50,811 nucleotides of DNA, taken from the IMG/VR virus record IMGVR_UViG_3300020179_000049, positions 1-50,811 of that record, one strand, 5' to 3'. The DNA is from a virus. Position numbers and translations under genes: made by a program. Shown here piece after piece: positions 1 to 10,551 of this stretch. How positions within the stretch are numbered: position 1 is the first letter of the stretch; each line of letters begins with the position of its first letter. The notes under the pieces were generated by a model. It was not told where the DNA came from, ran no database searches, and saw only the letters and a list, made by a program, of their open reading frames with translations.

Positions 1-856
1 CTCCAGGAGGTCCTATAATAGCCACTAAGTTTGCATTTGCAGTATTTGGTGTTTTGTTTGCATCGATTATCGATATGGTCGCACGAGTGTAGTTATTACC
101 ACCAGAAATAATTGAAGTTCCTACGATATTGCCGCCATTCGCGGCGCTAGAATGAACATTTACTCGAATATTAGCGTCAGTACCGTCTCCACCCACAGTA
201 ATGATGTTTAAAAAGTTATTGTTGACATTAGCATTAAATCCTGCACCTGTGTTCGCAAGTTTTATAATATCAATACGACCGTTTCTAGCTGCAGCGGTAA
301 CATTATCCTCAACCACGACTGGCATATATTGATTCGTGAAGAACTTTTCTTTCAGCCCAGTAGGAATATTATACATATACTTCCATCGATATCCATCACC
401 AGTCTCAATAAACGGACTCTCTGGGAGCTGGCCACCAATATCTATCTCTGGCATAATTGTTGAGTTCGCGTTAGCATTATTGAATAAGCATTTAAAGACT
501 TGGTCTTTTGTATTGCGTGCATAAAATTTATTGTCATAAGTAATATTCGCTGTGTTTGCTTTAGCAAATAAATCTAAATCTTGAGTATACTCAGCGTAGA
601 TTGTTCCATTTGACCAATCGACTCTTGGAATAACGAGATTCATATCTGCTGCAGTGACACGTTTCATAGCCAACATATCATTCCAAACTGCATAAAATGC
701 ATTCGAGGATTCAGTTGCAGCTGGAACTGCATCACTATTTGGCCAAGAGTATTGACGACCAATCGTTACATATAAACTCGCCAAACTGGCAGAGACATAA
801 TACTCGAACGCTCGAGCATTGAAGGTTCCAAAATTTCTAGTAAATAATGATGACAT
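1..856 (-). CDS. 8: gp8-like baseplate wedge protein (C-terminus cut by window edge)
   Basis: Reading leftward from an ATG at 856, the frame is open to the window edge (285 codons seen). Around residue 150 it has a GYRWKYMYNIP segment, the sort of motif seen in T4-type gp8 wedge proteins, followed by a glycine/asparagine-rich beta-type region (VGGDGTD, ISGGNNYTRA). It lies directly downstream of the gp25-gp6-gp7 series, where T4-like phages place gp8. An SD-like GAGGAT precedes the start. The family call rests on this motif and on gene order. It could instead be another wedge or fiber-attachment protein. The C-terminus is outside the window. Confidence 0.6.
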   Translation of the reverse strand, partial: MSSLFTRNFGTFNARAFEYYVSASLASLYVTIGRQYSWPNSDAVPAATESSNAFYAVWNDMLAMKRVTAADMNLVIPRVDWSNGTIYAEYTQDLDLFAKANTANITYDNKFYARNTKDQVFKCLFNNANANSTIMPEIDIGGQLPESPFIETGDGYRWKYMYNIPTGLKEKFFTNQYMPVVVEDNVTAAARNGRIDIIKLANTGAGFNANVNNNFLNIITVGGDGTDANIRVNVHSSAANGGNIVGTSIISGGNNYTRATISIIDANKTPNTANANLVAIIGPPG

Positions 857-865
857 TTATTATCC

Positions 866-3800
866 TCAAGTTCTTATAATCTTATATTCAACGTTATTAA
901 ATTGCGGAATAACCTCGTATACAAGAGAAGGTACAGTTGGTTTTCCAAAATTTTGAGCATTTGTAGTATCAATCGTTAAATTAGTTGTGTTCGTTATCCC
1001 AGTGCTCGAGTTTACAGTAATCAAATTTCCAGTTATATCATTGATTGTTTTAAGAAGCGTCGTTCCATCAACCTTTAATCTAATTTTATCGTTGGTTGTG
1101 ATAAATTTTGCAACAACATTTGTATTACCGACGACTTTTATTATTGCATTACCGCTTTGAATATGCGCACGACCCTCTCCTATCAAAATACAAGGACTTT
1201 CAATATTTAGTGAGTTATTATTAGCAATTACAGTAATTGTTTTAGCAAATGATCTTGTTGCATTTGAAGAGTTTACTATAATTATGTCGTTTACATTTGC
1301 GATTACATCAAAGCTCTCTGCACCACCTATTACATTATTTGCCTCGTATGTAATTGAACAATTACCTATAAATGTGTTAGAAGGTACTACAATCGCATGG
1401 CTATTTGTATTTACGATTGGACCAGCAGTGTGAATAACTGGTACAACATGTATTGGAAGTAATTTTGTGCCTGTCGGGTGCGAAACATCGAAAATCGTTT
1501 TCTTGTATGTATCAAAGCTCTCTTCAGAAACTAACGAATACGAGAAATTATGGTATCGATCGCTGTCTTGCAATCGTTTTTCTGAACTTACATGTCCATC
1601 TGTATTTAAATAAAACCCATTAAAACGAATCAAACCATTCAAAAATTCAGCATTAGCCTTTGCTTTAGCATTTCCGTAAGATACTGGATAAGTTTTTCCA
1701 TATGCATTGGCATTAGCAGTCGCGATTCCAGTATTATGGATGTTAGAGAATATACCAATTTGATTGGCACGTGTTACCACAATATCACCTGCTGTTGGCG
1801 TTCCTGAATAATTGAATACACGAAGAACTGTATTTGATTCATATAATCCATCAACAATACCAGTAAACGTTCTAGCATTGTTTGGTCCTTGAAAAATTAC
1901 ATCATTTTCTTTTATACTAGAGATATTTGTTGTGTTACCAGAGATGAATAAATCAAAAATCTTTAATGAAACATTTGGTCTCAAGATGTAATCTGAACCA
2001 CGATCTATAAGAGTAAAATCAATGATTTCGCCTAAAAGACCCGCAGTAGCATTTATCTGCTCTCCATCACCAAGTAAATATGCTCGTAAAACAGCACCAC
2101 TTCCAGCTCCACCTACTGTAACTGTTGGAGCAACTGGATACCCTTCACCTCTATTCGATATCGCGATTGCAGTGATTGCGCCACCAGCCCCAACAGAGGA
2201 AACAGTTGCAGCAGCACCAAATCCTGTACCGCCGAATATTAATGGAGTGCTGACAGTGTATCCAGATCCACCGTTCTCAATCTCAATTTGTGCAATAACT
2301 CCCATACTTGAAATAACAGGTCGATTGTCTATTCTCAATGTCTTATTTAAAATGTTTAATTCATTAATATTAGTTTCAAATGGTCTGTCTAAAAATACAG
2401 TGCGTGTTGCGCCGTCATAATCTATAATTGTTCTAAATTGATGCTCTAGTTTTATTCTTCTTCTAGAATAAAAATCATTAATTGAAGAAAATTCTGATGA
2501 AAGTCTGAATGATGCATTAGATTTGTTATAACTGAAAAATTTACCAGGAGTGAGTGACACAAACCCAGAAATAGATAAATCACTTTCATATAACGATGCA
2601 ACGTTTAATAATGCAGGGGGATCGCTATCGAAATCTGCTCCTCCCGAAATAATTGTTGTAGTTTGAATTGGATATAAAGTCAATGTTTCATAATAAAATG
2701 CACCACCAACTCTAGAGTCAATCGATGTAGTTAGCATTAAGCTGCTTGTTGCATCTGGTGCTGTGGTAAGAGTAGAATTTGCGTTTAATTTTTTATCTGT
2801 CGCTGCAGCGCTGAAGGCAACGGTAACAGTTAAATGTTTAGAATTCGTTACAGAGGCAATAGTTCTTAATTCGCCATTAATCTCAATATCTTTGCCAGCT
2901 GTCAAATATGTGTAGAATCCAGGAACGCCAGCCGTAAAATCAGCAAAATTTTGATACGAAGTGTTTGCTTCAACATTTATACCAGAAATATTAACAGTTC
3001 CAATCAATGAGGTGTTTGAATTACATATTGCCATGTTATTCGCACCAATATAATCAGCTATAACGACCGCATTAATTTTTGCTCCAGTACCATCTGCTCC
3101 AGTGCCACTTACGATTCGTATCACATAATTATTATAAAAATCATTAGAGGAACTAATTGTAGGATTTGCAGCAATATTAATCGTTGTTTGTGTTGACCCT
3201 GCAGAAGTAGCAGTAAATAGTGTGGTTGGTGATGTATTGTCAAAATCAAAATGATTTTCGTATAGATAATTATTTGATTTAAATGTTATCGCGTCTGTAT
3301 TAAAGGGAATAGATATAATGTTTCCAGCAGCTGCAGTTGTATCAATGGCAGTTACAATTATATTTCCACCAGAGCCATTGCCCAAACCATCAAATGTTCC
3401 AGTTACTGGATTTGGTGTTATAATATCAACATATGTATTCGGGTATGTACTAAATCCATAGCCTTTTCTAATTATTGTTGTAGAATCTAATGAGGCTGTT
3501 GTCACATTACCGACAAGTGCAACTGCTTTTCTTTTTGTCAAAGAATTTAAATTTTGACCACCATTTATAACTACTGGGTCACCAGTTTGATATCGTTTAC
3601 CTCTTCGACGAGGATTAATTTTAAGGTTAGAAAGGCTTCCAATAATTTTTTCTCTAAAAAATTGTGCGTCTCCATTTTGATCGATATATGGAATTTCAAG
3701 AACCTCATTATTAAAAAATGCTCTTGTAACACTTGACACATAAATCTCATATATTTCTTTACTTGAAGAGACATCTATTGTCTTATAGGCTCGTTCTACA

Positions 3801-4306
3801 ATACATGATGCGCGCGATACCAAACCTGTTGCGCGTTGGTTTTTTAATTGTGTCAGAATTACACTAGAGTTTTCAGGCGATGATGTTAAACGAAATGCTT
3901 GTGGGAGAATCCATTTTCCGTCTGAAGCACGTAGGATTTGTAATTTTGGGAAAAAAATATCTAAATCTTTATTGTATAAAACACGAAAAAGGAATTTGAA
4001 CGAATCAGGTGTTCCCTTCTTTGTATAAAAATCTCTTGCAGCTTTTATAATTCTTTCTGTTGACAGTTCAGATTCTTCAGGGAAAGATGGTAGTATTTTG
4101 GTACGAAAATACTTTAAAAGATCACTACGGGTAAAATCCACATTGTAGTTATCTTCAAACGTTTTAAGTTCATAGATTGGCTTTCCTGGCTGCTCTAAAA
4201 ACTCATAATATTTTTCTATAAATTCAGCGAATACAGGATAATCTGAGCGAATAAACTCAGGAAGTTGTGAATTGATTAGTGTTGAAACTCTGTCTAAACT
4301 TGACAT
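866..4306 (-). CDS. 7: gp7-like baseplate wedge initiator protein
   Basis: 1146 aa, the largest gene here. The N-terminal ~120 residues (SQLPEFIRSDYPVFAEFIEK, then YYEFLEQPG and FYTKKGTPDSFKFLFRVLY) are the typical opening of gp7-type wedge proteins in marine T4-like phages. The rest is long beta-rich sequence with Gly-rich repeats such as IENGGSGYTVSTP and ISNRGEGYPVAPT near residues 690-760, and a pectin-lyase-like flavour. gp7 starts wedge assembly and contacts gp6, gp8, gp10 and gp53. It sits 1 nt after gp6, so the two are probably translationally coupled. Length is close to T4 gp7 (1032 aa). Assignment is by N-terminal pattern plus position. Confidence 0.8.
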   Translation of the reverse strand: MSSLDRVSTLINSQLPEFIRSDYPVFAEFIEKYYEFLEQPGKPIYELKTFEDNYNVDFTRSDLLKYFRTKILPSFPEESELSTERIIKAARDFYTKKGTPDSFKFLFRVLYNKDLDIFFPKLQILRASDGKWILPQAFRLTSSPENSSVILTQLKNQRATGLVSRASCIVERAYKTIDVSSSKEIYEIYVSSVTRAFFNNEVLEIPYIDQNGDAQFFREKIIGSLSNLKINPRRRGKRYQTGDPVVINGGQNLNSLTKRKAVALVGNVTTASLDSTTIIRKGYGFSTYPNTYVDIITPNPVTGTFDGLGNGSGGNIIVTAIDTTAAAGNIISIPFNTDAITFKSNNYLYENHFDFDNTSPTTLFTATSAGSTQTTINIAANPTISSSNDFYNNYVIRIVSGTGADGTGAKINAVVIADYIGANNMAICNSNTSLIGTVNISGINVEANTSYQNFADFTAGVPGFYTYLTAGKDIEINGELRTIASVTNSKHLTVTVAFSAAATDKKLNANSTLTTAPDATSSLMLTTSIDSRVGGAFYYETLTLYPIQTTTIISGGADFDSDPPALLNVASLYESDLSISGFVSLTPGKFFSYNKSNASFRLSSEFSSINDFYSRRRIKLEHQFRTIIDYDGATRTVFLDRPFETNINELNILNKTLRIDNRPVISSMGVIAQIEIENGGSGYTVSTPLIFGGTGFGAAATVSSVGAGGAITAIAISNRGEGYPVAPTVTVGGAGSGAVLRAYLLGDGEQINATAGLLGEIIDFTLIDRGSDYILRPNVSLKIFDLFISGNTTNISSIKENDVIFQGPNNARTFTGIVDGLYESNTVLRVFNYSGTPTAGDIVVTRANQIGIFSNIHNTGIATANANAYGKTYPVSYGNAKAKANAEFLNGLIRFNGFYLNTDGHVSSEKRLQDSDRYHNFSYSLVSEESFDTYKKTIFDVSHPTGTKLLPIHVVPVIHTAGPIVNTNSHAIVVPSNTFIGNCSITYEANNVIGGAESFDVIANVNDIIIVNSSNATRSFAKTITVIANNNSLNIESPCILIGEGRAHIQSGNAIIKVVGNTNVVAKFITTNDKIRLKVDGTTLLKTINDITGNLITVNSSTGITNTTNLTIDTTNAQNFGKPTVPSLVYEVIPQFNNVEYKIIRT

Positions 4307-4307
4307 G

Positions 4308-6383
4308 TTATGTCGCTTTTATAACTTCAATTGAAACTTGTGATTGATTTTCTATATCAAGTGTAATGATTGTGTTACGTTCTGAACTAAACAATGTATT
4401 TTTTGGTTTTGCAAAAAACTTTAAAGTTTTGAATGTGTCTTTGATATCAATCGGTTTAAATTGCGATAAAGTTATTACACCATTTATATAATCTATTGTT
4501 CCTGCATTATTTGAATAAACAATTTTTATATTATTATTGTCAAAATAAAATGATCGTAAAGTTCCTGTCGTATTTTGAATTAATGGTTTTAATATTATAT
4601 TTGGTAAAAGATTATTGTCTTGGTCATATGCTTTAATTACAGCAGTTGTATAGTCAGAACCTGGCTTTAAAATGTTCACAGCTGTAATTTTCTGGTTGGT
4701 GATAGTAGCAGTTATAGATGCACCAACGCCATCTCCGATTACATCTAATCTTGGAGTTTGAATCAATCCAGAGCCACCGAGAACTACCTGTACAGTAGAA
4801 ATACCTGTTGATGATAGTGGAACTTCTTCAAAATAAAACTCGCGAAGTATTCCGTCATTGTCATAAGCTGTATATGCAGGACTCGAGCTTATTCTATCTG
4901 CACCTGTTGAGCGTTTCAGCTCTGTATAAAATTTGATAGTATAATTTCTAGAAACATCTAAAACAGGGGTTAAACGTTTTTCAATTTTTACTTCAATGTC
5001 ATTACTCATGATAGATGGATGAGCCATATCAACCTCATGCATTAATCTAGAAACTTTGAAATATGAATTAAATTGATCAAGATTAGTATTTGCATAATTA
5101 TTAATGCGAGTTCGAATAAGAGTTGAGAGTTCTCCAGGTGTTAATGTTGTTGCTGTTGGATCATATGTTGCTCGTACATCTAAATTTAAAAAATTAAAAT
5201 CTGGATCAATAAATTCTGGTGTAACTGTGAGAATGCTAATTGGATTAATTATTTCATTTAAAATAAAATCTTTTTCAGATCTAGAGATTTCATACCCTGC
5301 TGCAGGTTTTGCAGAAATGAAAACTTTTCCATATACTGGTGGTAAATTTTCTTCACCGCCCCATACATTTACAGCTTCAAATGATGGATATCTTTGTTGA
5401 ATTAGAGCAATATAATCATTTTTTGTAACAGCGCGACCGTTTGATGCAAATGTTTTTGGTGCTAAATTTTTAATACTCTCTATTGTTTCGATTTCAGCAC
5501 CACCAACAGCAACTTGATCTACAACAATTGTTGCATTAGTTAAACCACCAACAGGACTTAATAATTTAAATGATGATGCTTTGTTTGCCTTTATTCCATT
5601 GCTAATTAAATATGTTACAATAACTAAATTACCATCATCAAGTTTTTTACCAATTATATCGTCTCCGAAATAAATTTTATAATTACCATTAGATATTTCG
5701 TTTAGAAAAAATACTTTGCTATTTGCAGTAAGAGAGGAGGTGTTGGAAGCGAATGTAAATGTTCGCTGAGAAAGGTCGCCTGCAGATGTTTGCACAATAA
5801 CCTCGAGTGTAGAGGTATCAATCTTTGAATCATTCAATGTAAATTCTTGTAGCGGATTAATTAGTTGGCTGTATACAAAAACTTGTGTAGATGGAGTTCC
5901 CTCAAAAATATTCAGGTCTGAGAATAAAAATTGATTATTCGCTTTCGAAACTGTAATTTCATCTAGATTTGTAAATGTATAGTTTACACCATCAAGAGCA
6001 GATGAAACAAATTGCGTAAATTTAGGCAATGTCAATGATGTGATGCTTCCAATACTTGGATTATTTGCTAATGTAAAACTTAAATCTATTCTTGCTCTAG
6101 AACTACGAGTTGAAGATGGCGTATAACCAAGCATTTTTGCATGAGAGATAACAGAGTCGCGAAGTGATGCCGTATCTAAAAATGATTCATTAGAAACCAT
6201 ATTCATATAAAATGACAGGTAATGTGTATTATATGACAATAGATCAATTAATTGAGATAATGCAGATCCCTCAAAGTCGTAATCTGAGAATGTATTTTGG
6301 GATCGTAAAAAATTCTTCAAACTTTCTTTAATTGTAAAGAAATCTGGATCAGAAATTATAAGTTTGCTTTCAACATTTGCCAT
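4308..6383 (-). CDS. 6: gp6 baseplate wedge subunit
   Basis: 691 aa (T4 gp6 is 660 aa). The N-terminus (IISDPDFFTIKESLKNFLRS, then DYDFEGSALSQLIDLLSYNT and SNESFLDTASLRDSV) is the conserved start of gp6 and baseplate-J relatives. The central GRAVTKNDYIALIQQRYPSF around residue 320 is the gp6/gpJ core element. gp6 forms the iris ring that joins the six wedges and drives baseplate opening. It is packed between gp25 (1 nt upstream) and gp7 (1 nt downstream), the standard inner-wedge order. A GGSGLIQTPRLDVIGDG stretch near residue 535 resembles the Gly-rich repeats of the gp7 gene. Confidence 0.93.
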   Translation of the reverse strand: MANVESKLIISDPDFFTIKESLKNFLRSQNTFSDYDFEGSALSQLIDLLSYNTHYLSFYMNMVSNESFLDTASLRDSVISHAKMLGYTPSSTRSSRARIDLSFTLANNPSIGSITSLTLPKFTQFVSSALDGVNYTFTNLDEITVSKANNQFLFSDLNIFEGTPSTQVFVYSQLINPLQEFTLNDSKIDTSTLEVIVQTSAGDLSQRTFTFASNTSSLTANSKVFFLNEISNGNYKIYFGDDIIGKKLDDGNLVIVTYLISNGIKANKASSFKLLSPVGGLTNATIVVDQVAVGGAEIETIESIKNLAPKTFASNGRAVTKNDYIALIQQRYPSFEAVNVWGGEENLPPVYGKVFISAKPAAGYEISRSEKDFILNEIINPISILTVTPEFIDPDFNFLNLDVRATYDPTATTLTPGELSTLIRTRINNYANTNLDQFNSYFKVSRLMHEVDMAHPSIMSNDIEVKIEKRLTPVLDVSRNYTIKFYTELKRSTGADRISSSPAYTAYDNDGILREFYFEEVPLSSTGISTVQVVLGGSGLIQTPRLDVIGDGVGASITATITNQKITAVNILKPGSDYTTAVIKAYDQDNNLLPNIILKPLIQNTTGTLRSFYFDNNNIKIVYSNNAGTIDYINGVITLSQFKPIDIKDTFKTLKFFAKPKNTLFSSERNTIITLDIENQSQVSIEVIKAT

Positions 6384-6384
6384 T

Positions 6385-6777
6385 TTATCTTAACCTTTGC
6401 AAGAATAAGCCTATACTGAACGGAGTTGCTATGTTTAGTAAAAAAAATCGAATAGTAACATCGAATCCATTATTTTGAAAATTTGGTTCGACATTGATTA
6501 AATCGATTTGTATTCTACGTTCAAAATTTTGAAGAGCATTAAGTATCTCATCTTTAATGTTAGAAGCTGTCATATCATCTAATGGTTCGAATAATAACGA
6601 ATATACTCCGCTACCAAATTTAGGGATAAAGCGGCGTTCTCCAAAATTAGTTAAAATTATATTTCTAACTGAACTACTAATCGCATGCTCGTTTAATTTT
6701 AGCGTAACATCTTTTTTTACTGGATGTTTACTAAAATTTAGATCTAAATCCGAAAAAATTCGAGTCTCTCGCTGCAT
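6385..6777 (-). CDS. 25: gp25 baseplate wedge subunit (GPW/gp25 family)
   Basis: 130 aa, the expected size for gp25 (T4 132 aa). It shows the family signature SSVRNIILTNFGERRFIPKF followed by GSGVYSLLFEPLDD, which places the conserved E-x-R motif (GERRF) in the hydrophobic core of the fold. gp25 holds the gp6-gp7 heterotrimer and nucleates sheath polymerisation. It is encoded 1 nt before gp6 and 21 nt after gp5, the standard order. Confidence 0.95.
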   Translation of the reverse strand: MQRETRIFSDLDLNFSKHPVKKDVTLKLNEHAISSSVRNIILTNFGERRFIPKFGSGVYSLLFEPLDDMTASNIKDEILNALQNFERRIQIDLINVEPNFQNNGFDVTIRFFLLNIATPFSIGLFLQRLR

Positions 6778-6798
6778 TTTTATTCCTCTATCCGTTAT

Positions 6799-9228
6799 TT
6801 AGGTCTTAGATGGACGAACAATTGTAACGATTGGACAACCTGCTGCAGTCACTATCGATACGTCTCCAATACGACCATCACCCAGATTTAATTGTGGATC
6901 AGGTGGTTGCACTGCTCCCACAAATCTTAATGCAGAGGCTATATTATCATACACAAAATTTACATGATCATTAGCCCATAAAACAACATCTCCAGCTCTT
7001 GCATCTTGTGGGTTCACACGAACAAACCGATAGTCGTCAATACGAAGTTCAACATCTCTCGAATATGGAGTTTGAACATATCGATATCCATTTTGTTTTA
7101 ATCCAAAATTAACGAATGCCATCGCCCAGTTAGTTTGATCGCTTAAAGTCCAATATTCTCGTGTGAACCCTAAATTTCTCCATAAATCGATTATATTATG
7201 ATTTGATGGTTGTATCACCTTTGATGTTTCAACTCCAGTTTCTCTCCAATAACCCTTTGATGCTAAATCAAGCTGCTTGTCCAGCCATTTTTTTATATCT
7301 GCTGTTTCGTTTAATACAATTATGCTCTTTCCAACAATATTTTTAAGTATACGATCGGAACCTGATTTCGGGGCTGGAGCAATGAATTGCTTAACATTTT
7401 TAAAGGCTGCTGGAAATTTATATGGGTCAGCTTGATACTTTTTCAAAATATTAGTATTTTCTTTATTAATTTCAGCTGAAAATCTTACAACTCGATCTGC
7501 CTCTAAAAACTTCTGAGATAAAGTAGGTGAACCACGTTTTACAATTGATGTTTGTGCTATTGATGTTCCTGTGTTGCTATGTGTTGCAGCCATAATTGTA
7601 GAGGTCTGTGCTATATCAAATTTAAGAGTGTTAGCCTTTATATTAAACGAATCAGCAACAGAAAAATTAACATTTCCGCTAATTTTTGCATTTAAATCGT
7701 TTTCTATTTGTAGATTACAGTTACCAACAATTCTAACGTTAGTGTTTGATTCTAATACGATATTGACCATACCTGCGACATATAAATGATCATCACTCAT
7801 AATAAGTTTATAATTATTTTTAACAATCTTCTCAACCTTTGTTCCGCTCGGATACCATTCAACAAAACTTCCTGCTCTATGTGCAATGTGTACACGCTCC
7901 ATAAGAGGTGTATCATCCATTTCAATAACATGCCCTGATTCAGTTTCTGTTACCTTATTAAATGGATATTCTGTAGAATTAATTGGATTGGGTTCAGCCC
8001 AAGATTCATCATTGGCGCCTAATGCATTTATCAAAGAACGTTCTCTAAATTTTTGAATAATTGTTTTATCGGTATTTGTTATCAAATCACTTAAAGTTGA
8101 TTTCCCTAGATCATCAACATTTGGATAATTTAATGACTTAGCGTCACTATCCTCTGATAAATTTGATTCAAAAACCTGTACCCCAACACCAGAGCCTGCG
8201 ACAGTCATTGGTGTTATATTTGTTAGAGTGTTTGCTCGAGCCGCGATTACTTCGCTTCTGGGGATCGATTTGAATAAATTTGCGGCAGCATGCGCTAAAC
8301 CATCTTCACTTCTGATATATTTTCCTGTTGATGATCTAAGCATGTCAGCACTTAGGAGTTGAGATGCACCAACAATATTGTTTGAAATAATAGCTGATTG
8401 AACACCCGACTTTCTGAAGTCTGTTTTGGTGCCCATATGATATGCATTAAGAGTCAGACCAGCTTTTTGTGTGGCATTAAGTGTATTCCAAACATTGCTC
8501 TCAATAGAAAACTCAGCGCGTTGTAATGATGAAATCACATCTAAATTTAATAGTGCTCGAGCCTGAACTTCAGTAATAGTTGTATTTGCGCCATTTAAAC
8601 CACGAATAATAATCGTATCATTATTAGGAATATCGATAAATCCTGTATTAATCTCGCTCTGAGTAAATTTATGACTATAACCAACAATGTTTTGCTGATC
8701 ATCAGTAAGTGATGGTTTTGCACTAAGAGAAAGTGGAAGATGTATGATAATATTATTGATTACTAATTCTATAATGCCAACGCCATCATTAACAATATTT
8801 CCACTTACATTTGTATAATATCCAGTTTTGGACTCAGGATAATCGATTGAAGATGGTTTTTGTGGTGAGTTACGAATTTGTTCAGCGTTTCTTAAATCAT
8901 TAAACCCAATATCTTCTATTTTAGGAAACTGATTAATTCCAGGTAAAACACCTAATATTGCTGGAGATTGACTATATGAACCATCAAGGTAAAATCCAAT
9001 TACATATTCACCTTCTTTGGGAGTTGAGAACGTTCCACTATTATTAATCGAATACACAGGAATAGCCCAAGGTAAATCCTCTGATGGAATGAGATTTAAA
9101 TCTGAAGTGTGTATTCCAAATATGCGAACACGACATCTCCCGAGTTTCTCAGGGTCATTTCTGTCTTCAACAACTCCAATCCACCATTGGAATCCATCTT
9201 GACCAATAAAATTTTTACGAATTTTCAT
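6799..9228 (-). CDS. 5: gp5-like baseplate hub spike with C-terminal CHAP/NlpC-like domain
   Basis: 809 aa. Residues 1-110 are the gp5/VgrG OB-fold (GFQWWIGVVEDRNDPEKLGR, later GEYVIGFYLDGSYSQSPAI). Around residues 430-540 there is a spike beta-helix region with short repeats (NTNVRIVGNCNLQIENDLN, AKISGNVNFSV). No T4-type lysozyme domain (E-D-T triad) is visible. Instead the last ~120 residues look like a CHAP/TIGR02594-type amidase fold (WAMAFVNFGLKQNGY, then ARAGDVVLWANDHVNF). The usual catalytic Cys of the WCAAF motif is Ala702 here, while the His of DHVNF (residue 755) is kept. gp5 pierces the outer membrane and normally degrades peptidoglycan. This copy may bind rather than cut. Confidence 0.85.
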   Translation of the reverse strand: MKIRKNFIGQDGFQWWIGVVEDRNDPEKLGRCRVRIFGIHTSDLNLIPSEDLPWAIPVYSINNSGTFSTPKEGEYVIGFYLDGSYSQSPAILGVLPGINQFPKIEDIGFNDLRNAEQIRNSPQKPSSIDYPESKTGYYTNVSGNIVNDGVGIIELVINNIIIHLPLSLSAKPSLTDDQQNIVGYSHKFTQSEINTGFIDIPNNDTIIIRGLNGANTTITEVQARALLNLDVISSLQRAEFSIESNVWNTLNATQKAGLTLNAYHMGTKTDFRKSGVQSAIISNNIVGASQLLSADMLRSSTGKYIRSEDGLAHAAANLFKSIPRSEVIAARANTLTNITPMTVAGSGVGVQVFESNLSEDSDAKSLNYPNVDDLGKSTLSDLITNTDKTIIQKFRERSLINALGANDESWAEPNPINSTEYPFNKVTETESGHVIEMDDTPLMERVHIAHRAGSFVEWYPSGTKVEKIVKNNYKLIMSDDHLYVAGMVNIVLESNTNVRIVGNCNLQIENDLNAKISGNVNFSVADSFNIKANTLKFDIAQTSTIMAATHSNTGTSIAQTSIVKRGSPTLSQKFLEADRVVRFSAEINKENTNILKKYQADPYKFPAAFKNVKQFIAPAPKSGSDRILKNIVGKSIIVLNETADIKKWLDKQLDLASKGYWRETGVETSKVIQPSNHNIIDLWRNLGFTREYWTLSDQTNWAMAFVNFGLKQNGYRYVQTPYSRDVELRIDDYRFVRVNPQDARAGDVVLWANDHVNFVYDNIASALRFVGAVQPPDPQLNLGDGRIGDVSIVTAAGCPIVTIVRPSKT

Positions 9229-10550
9229 GAGTTAATCGCTGTGCTCCAATTTGTATTAGTAATTGGATTTATACTGAAATCTATACTAGATGAATCTTTA
9301 CACAACTGCGCATAACAACAATATTTTGTATTTAATAATTGATGCCTTAATCCTGTTATTAGATATTTACCAGACAAATATTTGTCTTCATTTAAATTTT
9401 TAACCTCTGTACTGGCATCATTTGTTGGGATACTAATATAGACAATGTCTCCGACAGACAATGCACTATTACCAGGAATATCGATGTGCAATCGTGTATT
9501 GTTTAATAATGCGAGCCTAGAAGCTCTCATTAGCAGCCATCTATTCATAAGATCCTCTTGAAAAGCTGGAAACATTCGAATGTATCCAGATGCTTGGTCA
9601 ATAGATGTTCCCATTCGATTTTTAGCCAAATTATACGGCAAAAAATTGTTTAAGGTTTTATATCGACTCTGAGATATCGACATTGCTTCACCCTCAACAT
9701 TTCTATTCAATAAATCAAGTTTTATTAATTGGGAAAAAAATGCACCGTTACTAATGCTATCTAAAGCGTCAAACACTTGCCTAAATTCCATTTCATCTAA
9801 TTTATTTTGTTGTGATTGAATATTCTCAAAAGATTGCATATTTTTCGCAGAATAATATAATTTTGTTTTAGGTTGTTGTGAGTATATTGTGCTTAATGAT
9901 ATAAAATTATATCCATTAACACTCTCATAAAAGAAAAATCCTGGTGATAAGCCAGAGGTATCTAATGCAAAAGATGATATCCAATTTATTGCTTCCAACG
10001 GTCTTAAATTTGGAACTATAAGTGGATTTTTTTCAGGAGCAAGCAATAATGTCGATGCTTCTATATTTTTTGCTTGAAATTTTTTATTTGGAATTTTTAA
10101 GTAATCATTTGCGATATTAATTACAATATCAGATAATCTTGCTTCTTTGTAAGACCTTGATACAAAAACTTGCTGGCTTAACAAAAATTCTTCTGAGCAA
10201 AAATGAATTTTATATGTGGCGCTTGAAGTACCACGTAAACCATACTCACTTATTTTATATATTCGAAAAACTTTTTGAAATTTTATGTTACCTGGAGTTT
10301 TGAATACAATTGAAATAAACTCATTACCATACATATTTAATCGAGTAATAATTTCACTCGAATCAGTTATATATATATCACCATTCATAACATTATTAAA
10401 AAGGTCTTCATATATATTAAGTTCAGTAAAAATATAATCAATACCAATAGTGATTCCTGCAGAGTTAATAATTTTTAACTCATCGAGTATAAAATCGTAT
10501 GGTGAAAGCGCACCATCTACAGAGGATTCTCCACTTCCATTTATTACCAT
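9225..10550 (-). CDS. 27: gp27-like baseplate hub subunit
   Basis: 441 aa (T4 gp27 391 aa). It has the hub beta-barrel style start (SPYDFILDELKIINSAGITI, ELNIYEDLFNNVMNGDIYI) and a conserved internal RPLEAINWISSFAL near residue 185, typical of gp27/gpD-type hub proteins, whose trimer forms a pseudo-hexameric tube above the gp5 spike. The C-terminal portion (DIPGNSALSVGDIVYISIP, LSGKYLITGLRHQL) matches the second barrel found in these proteins. Its stop overlaps the gp5 start by 4 nt (ATGA), which supports the gp27-gp5 partnership. No gp27 name is certain without profile comparison. Confidence 0.75.
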   Translation of the reverse strand: MVINGSGESSVDGALSPYDFILDELKIINSAGITIGIDYIFTELNIYEDLFNNVMNGDIYITDSSEIITRLNMYGNEFISIVFKTPGNIKFQKVFRIYKISEYGLRGTSSATYKIHFCSEEFLLSQQVFVSRSYKEARLSDIVINIANDYLKIPNKKFQAKNIEASTLLLAPEKNPLIVPNLRPLEAINWISSFALDTSGLSPGFFFYESVNGYNFISLSTIYSQQPKTKLYYSAKNMQSFENIQSQQNKLDEMEFRQVFDALDSISNGAFFSQLIKLDLLNRNVEGEAMSISQSRYKTLNNFLPYNLAKNRMGTSIDQASGYIRMFPAFQEDLMNRWLLMRASRLALLNNTRLHIDIPGNSALSVGDIVYISIPTNDASTEVKNLNEDKYLSGKYLITGLRHQLLNTKYCCYAQLCKDSSSIDFSINPITNTNWSTAINS

Positions 10551-10551
10551 T

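Noticed and set aside
6799-9228. T4-type lysozyme domain in gp5
   Set aside because: The E...D...T catalytic arrangement and lysozyme motifs are absent from residues 170-430.
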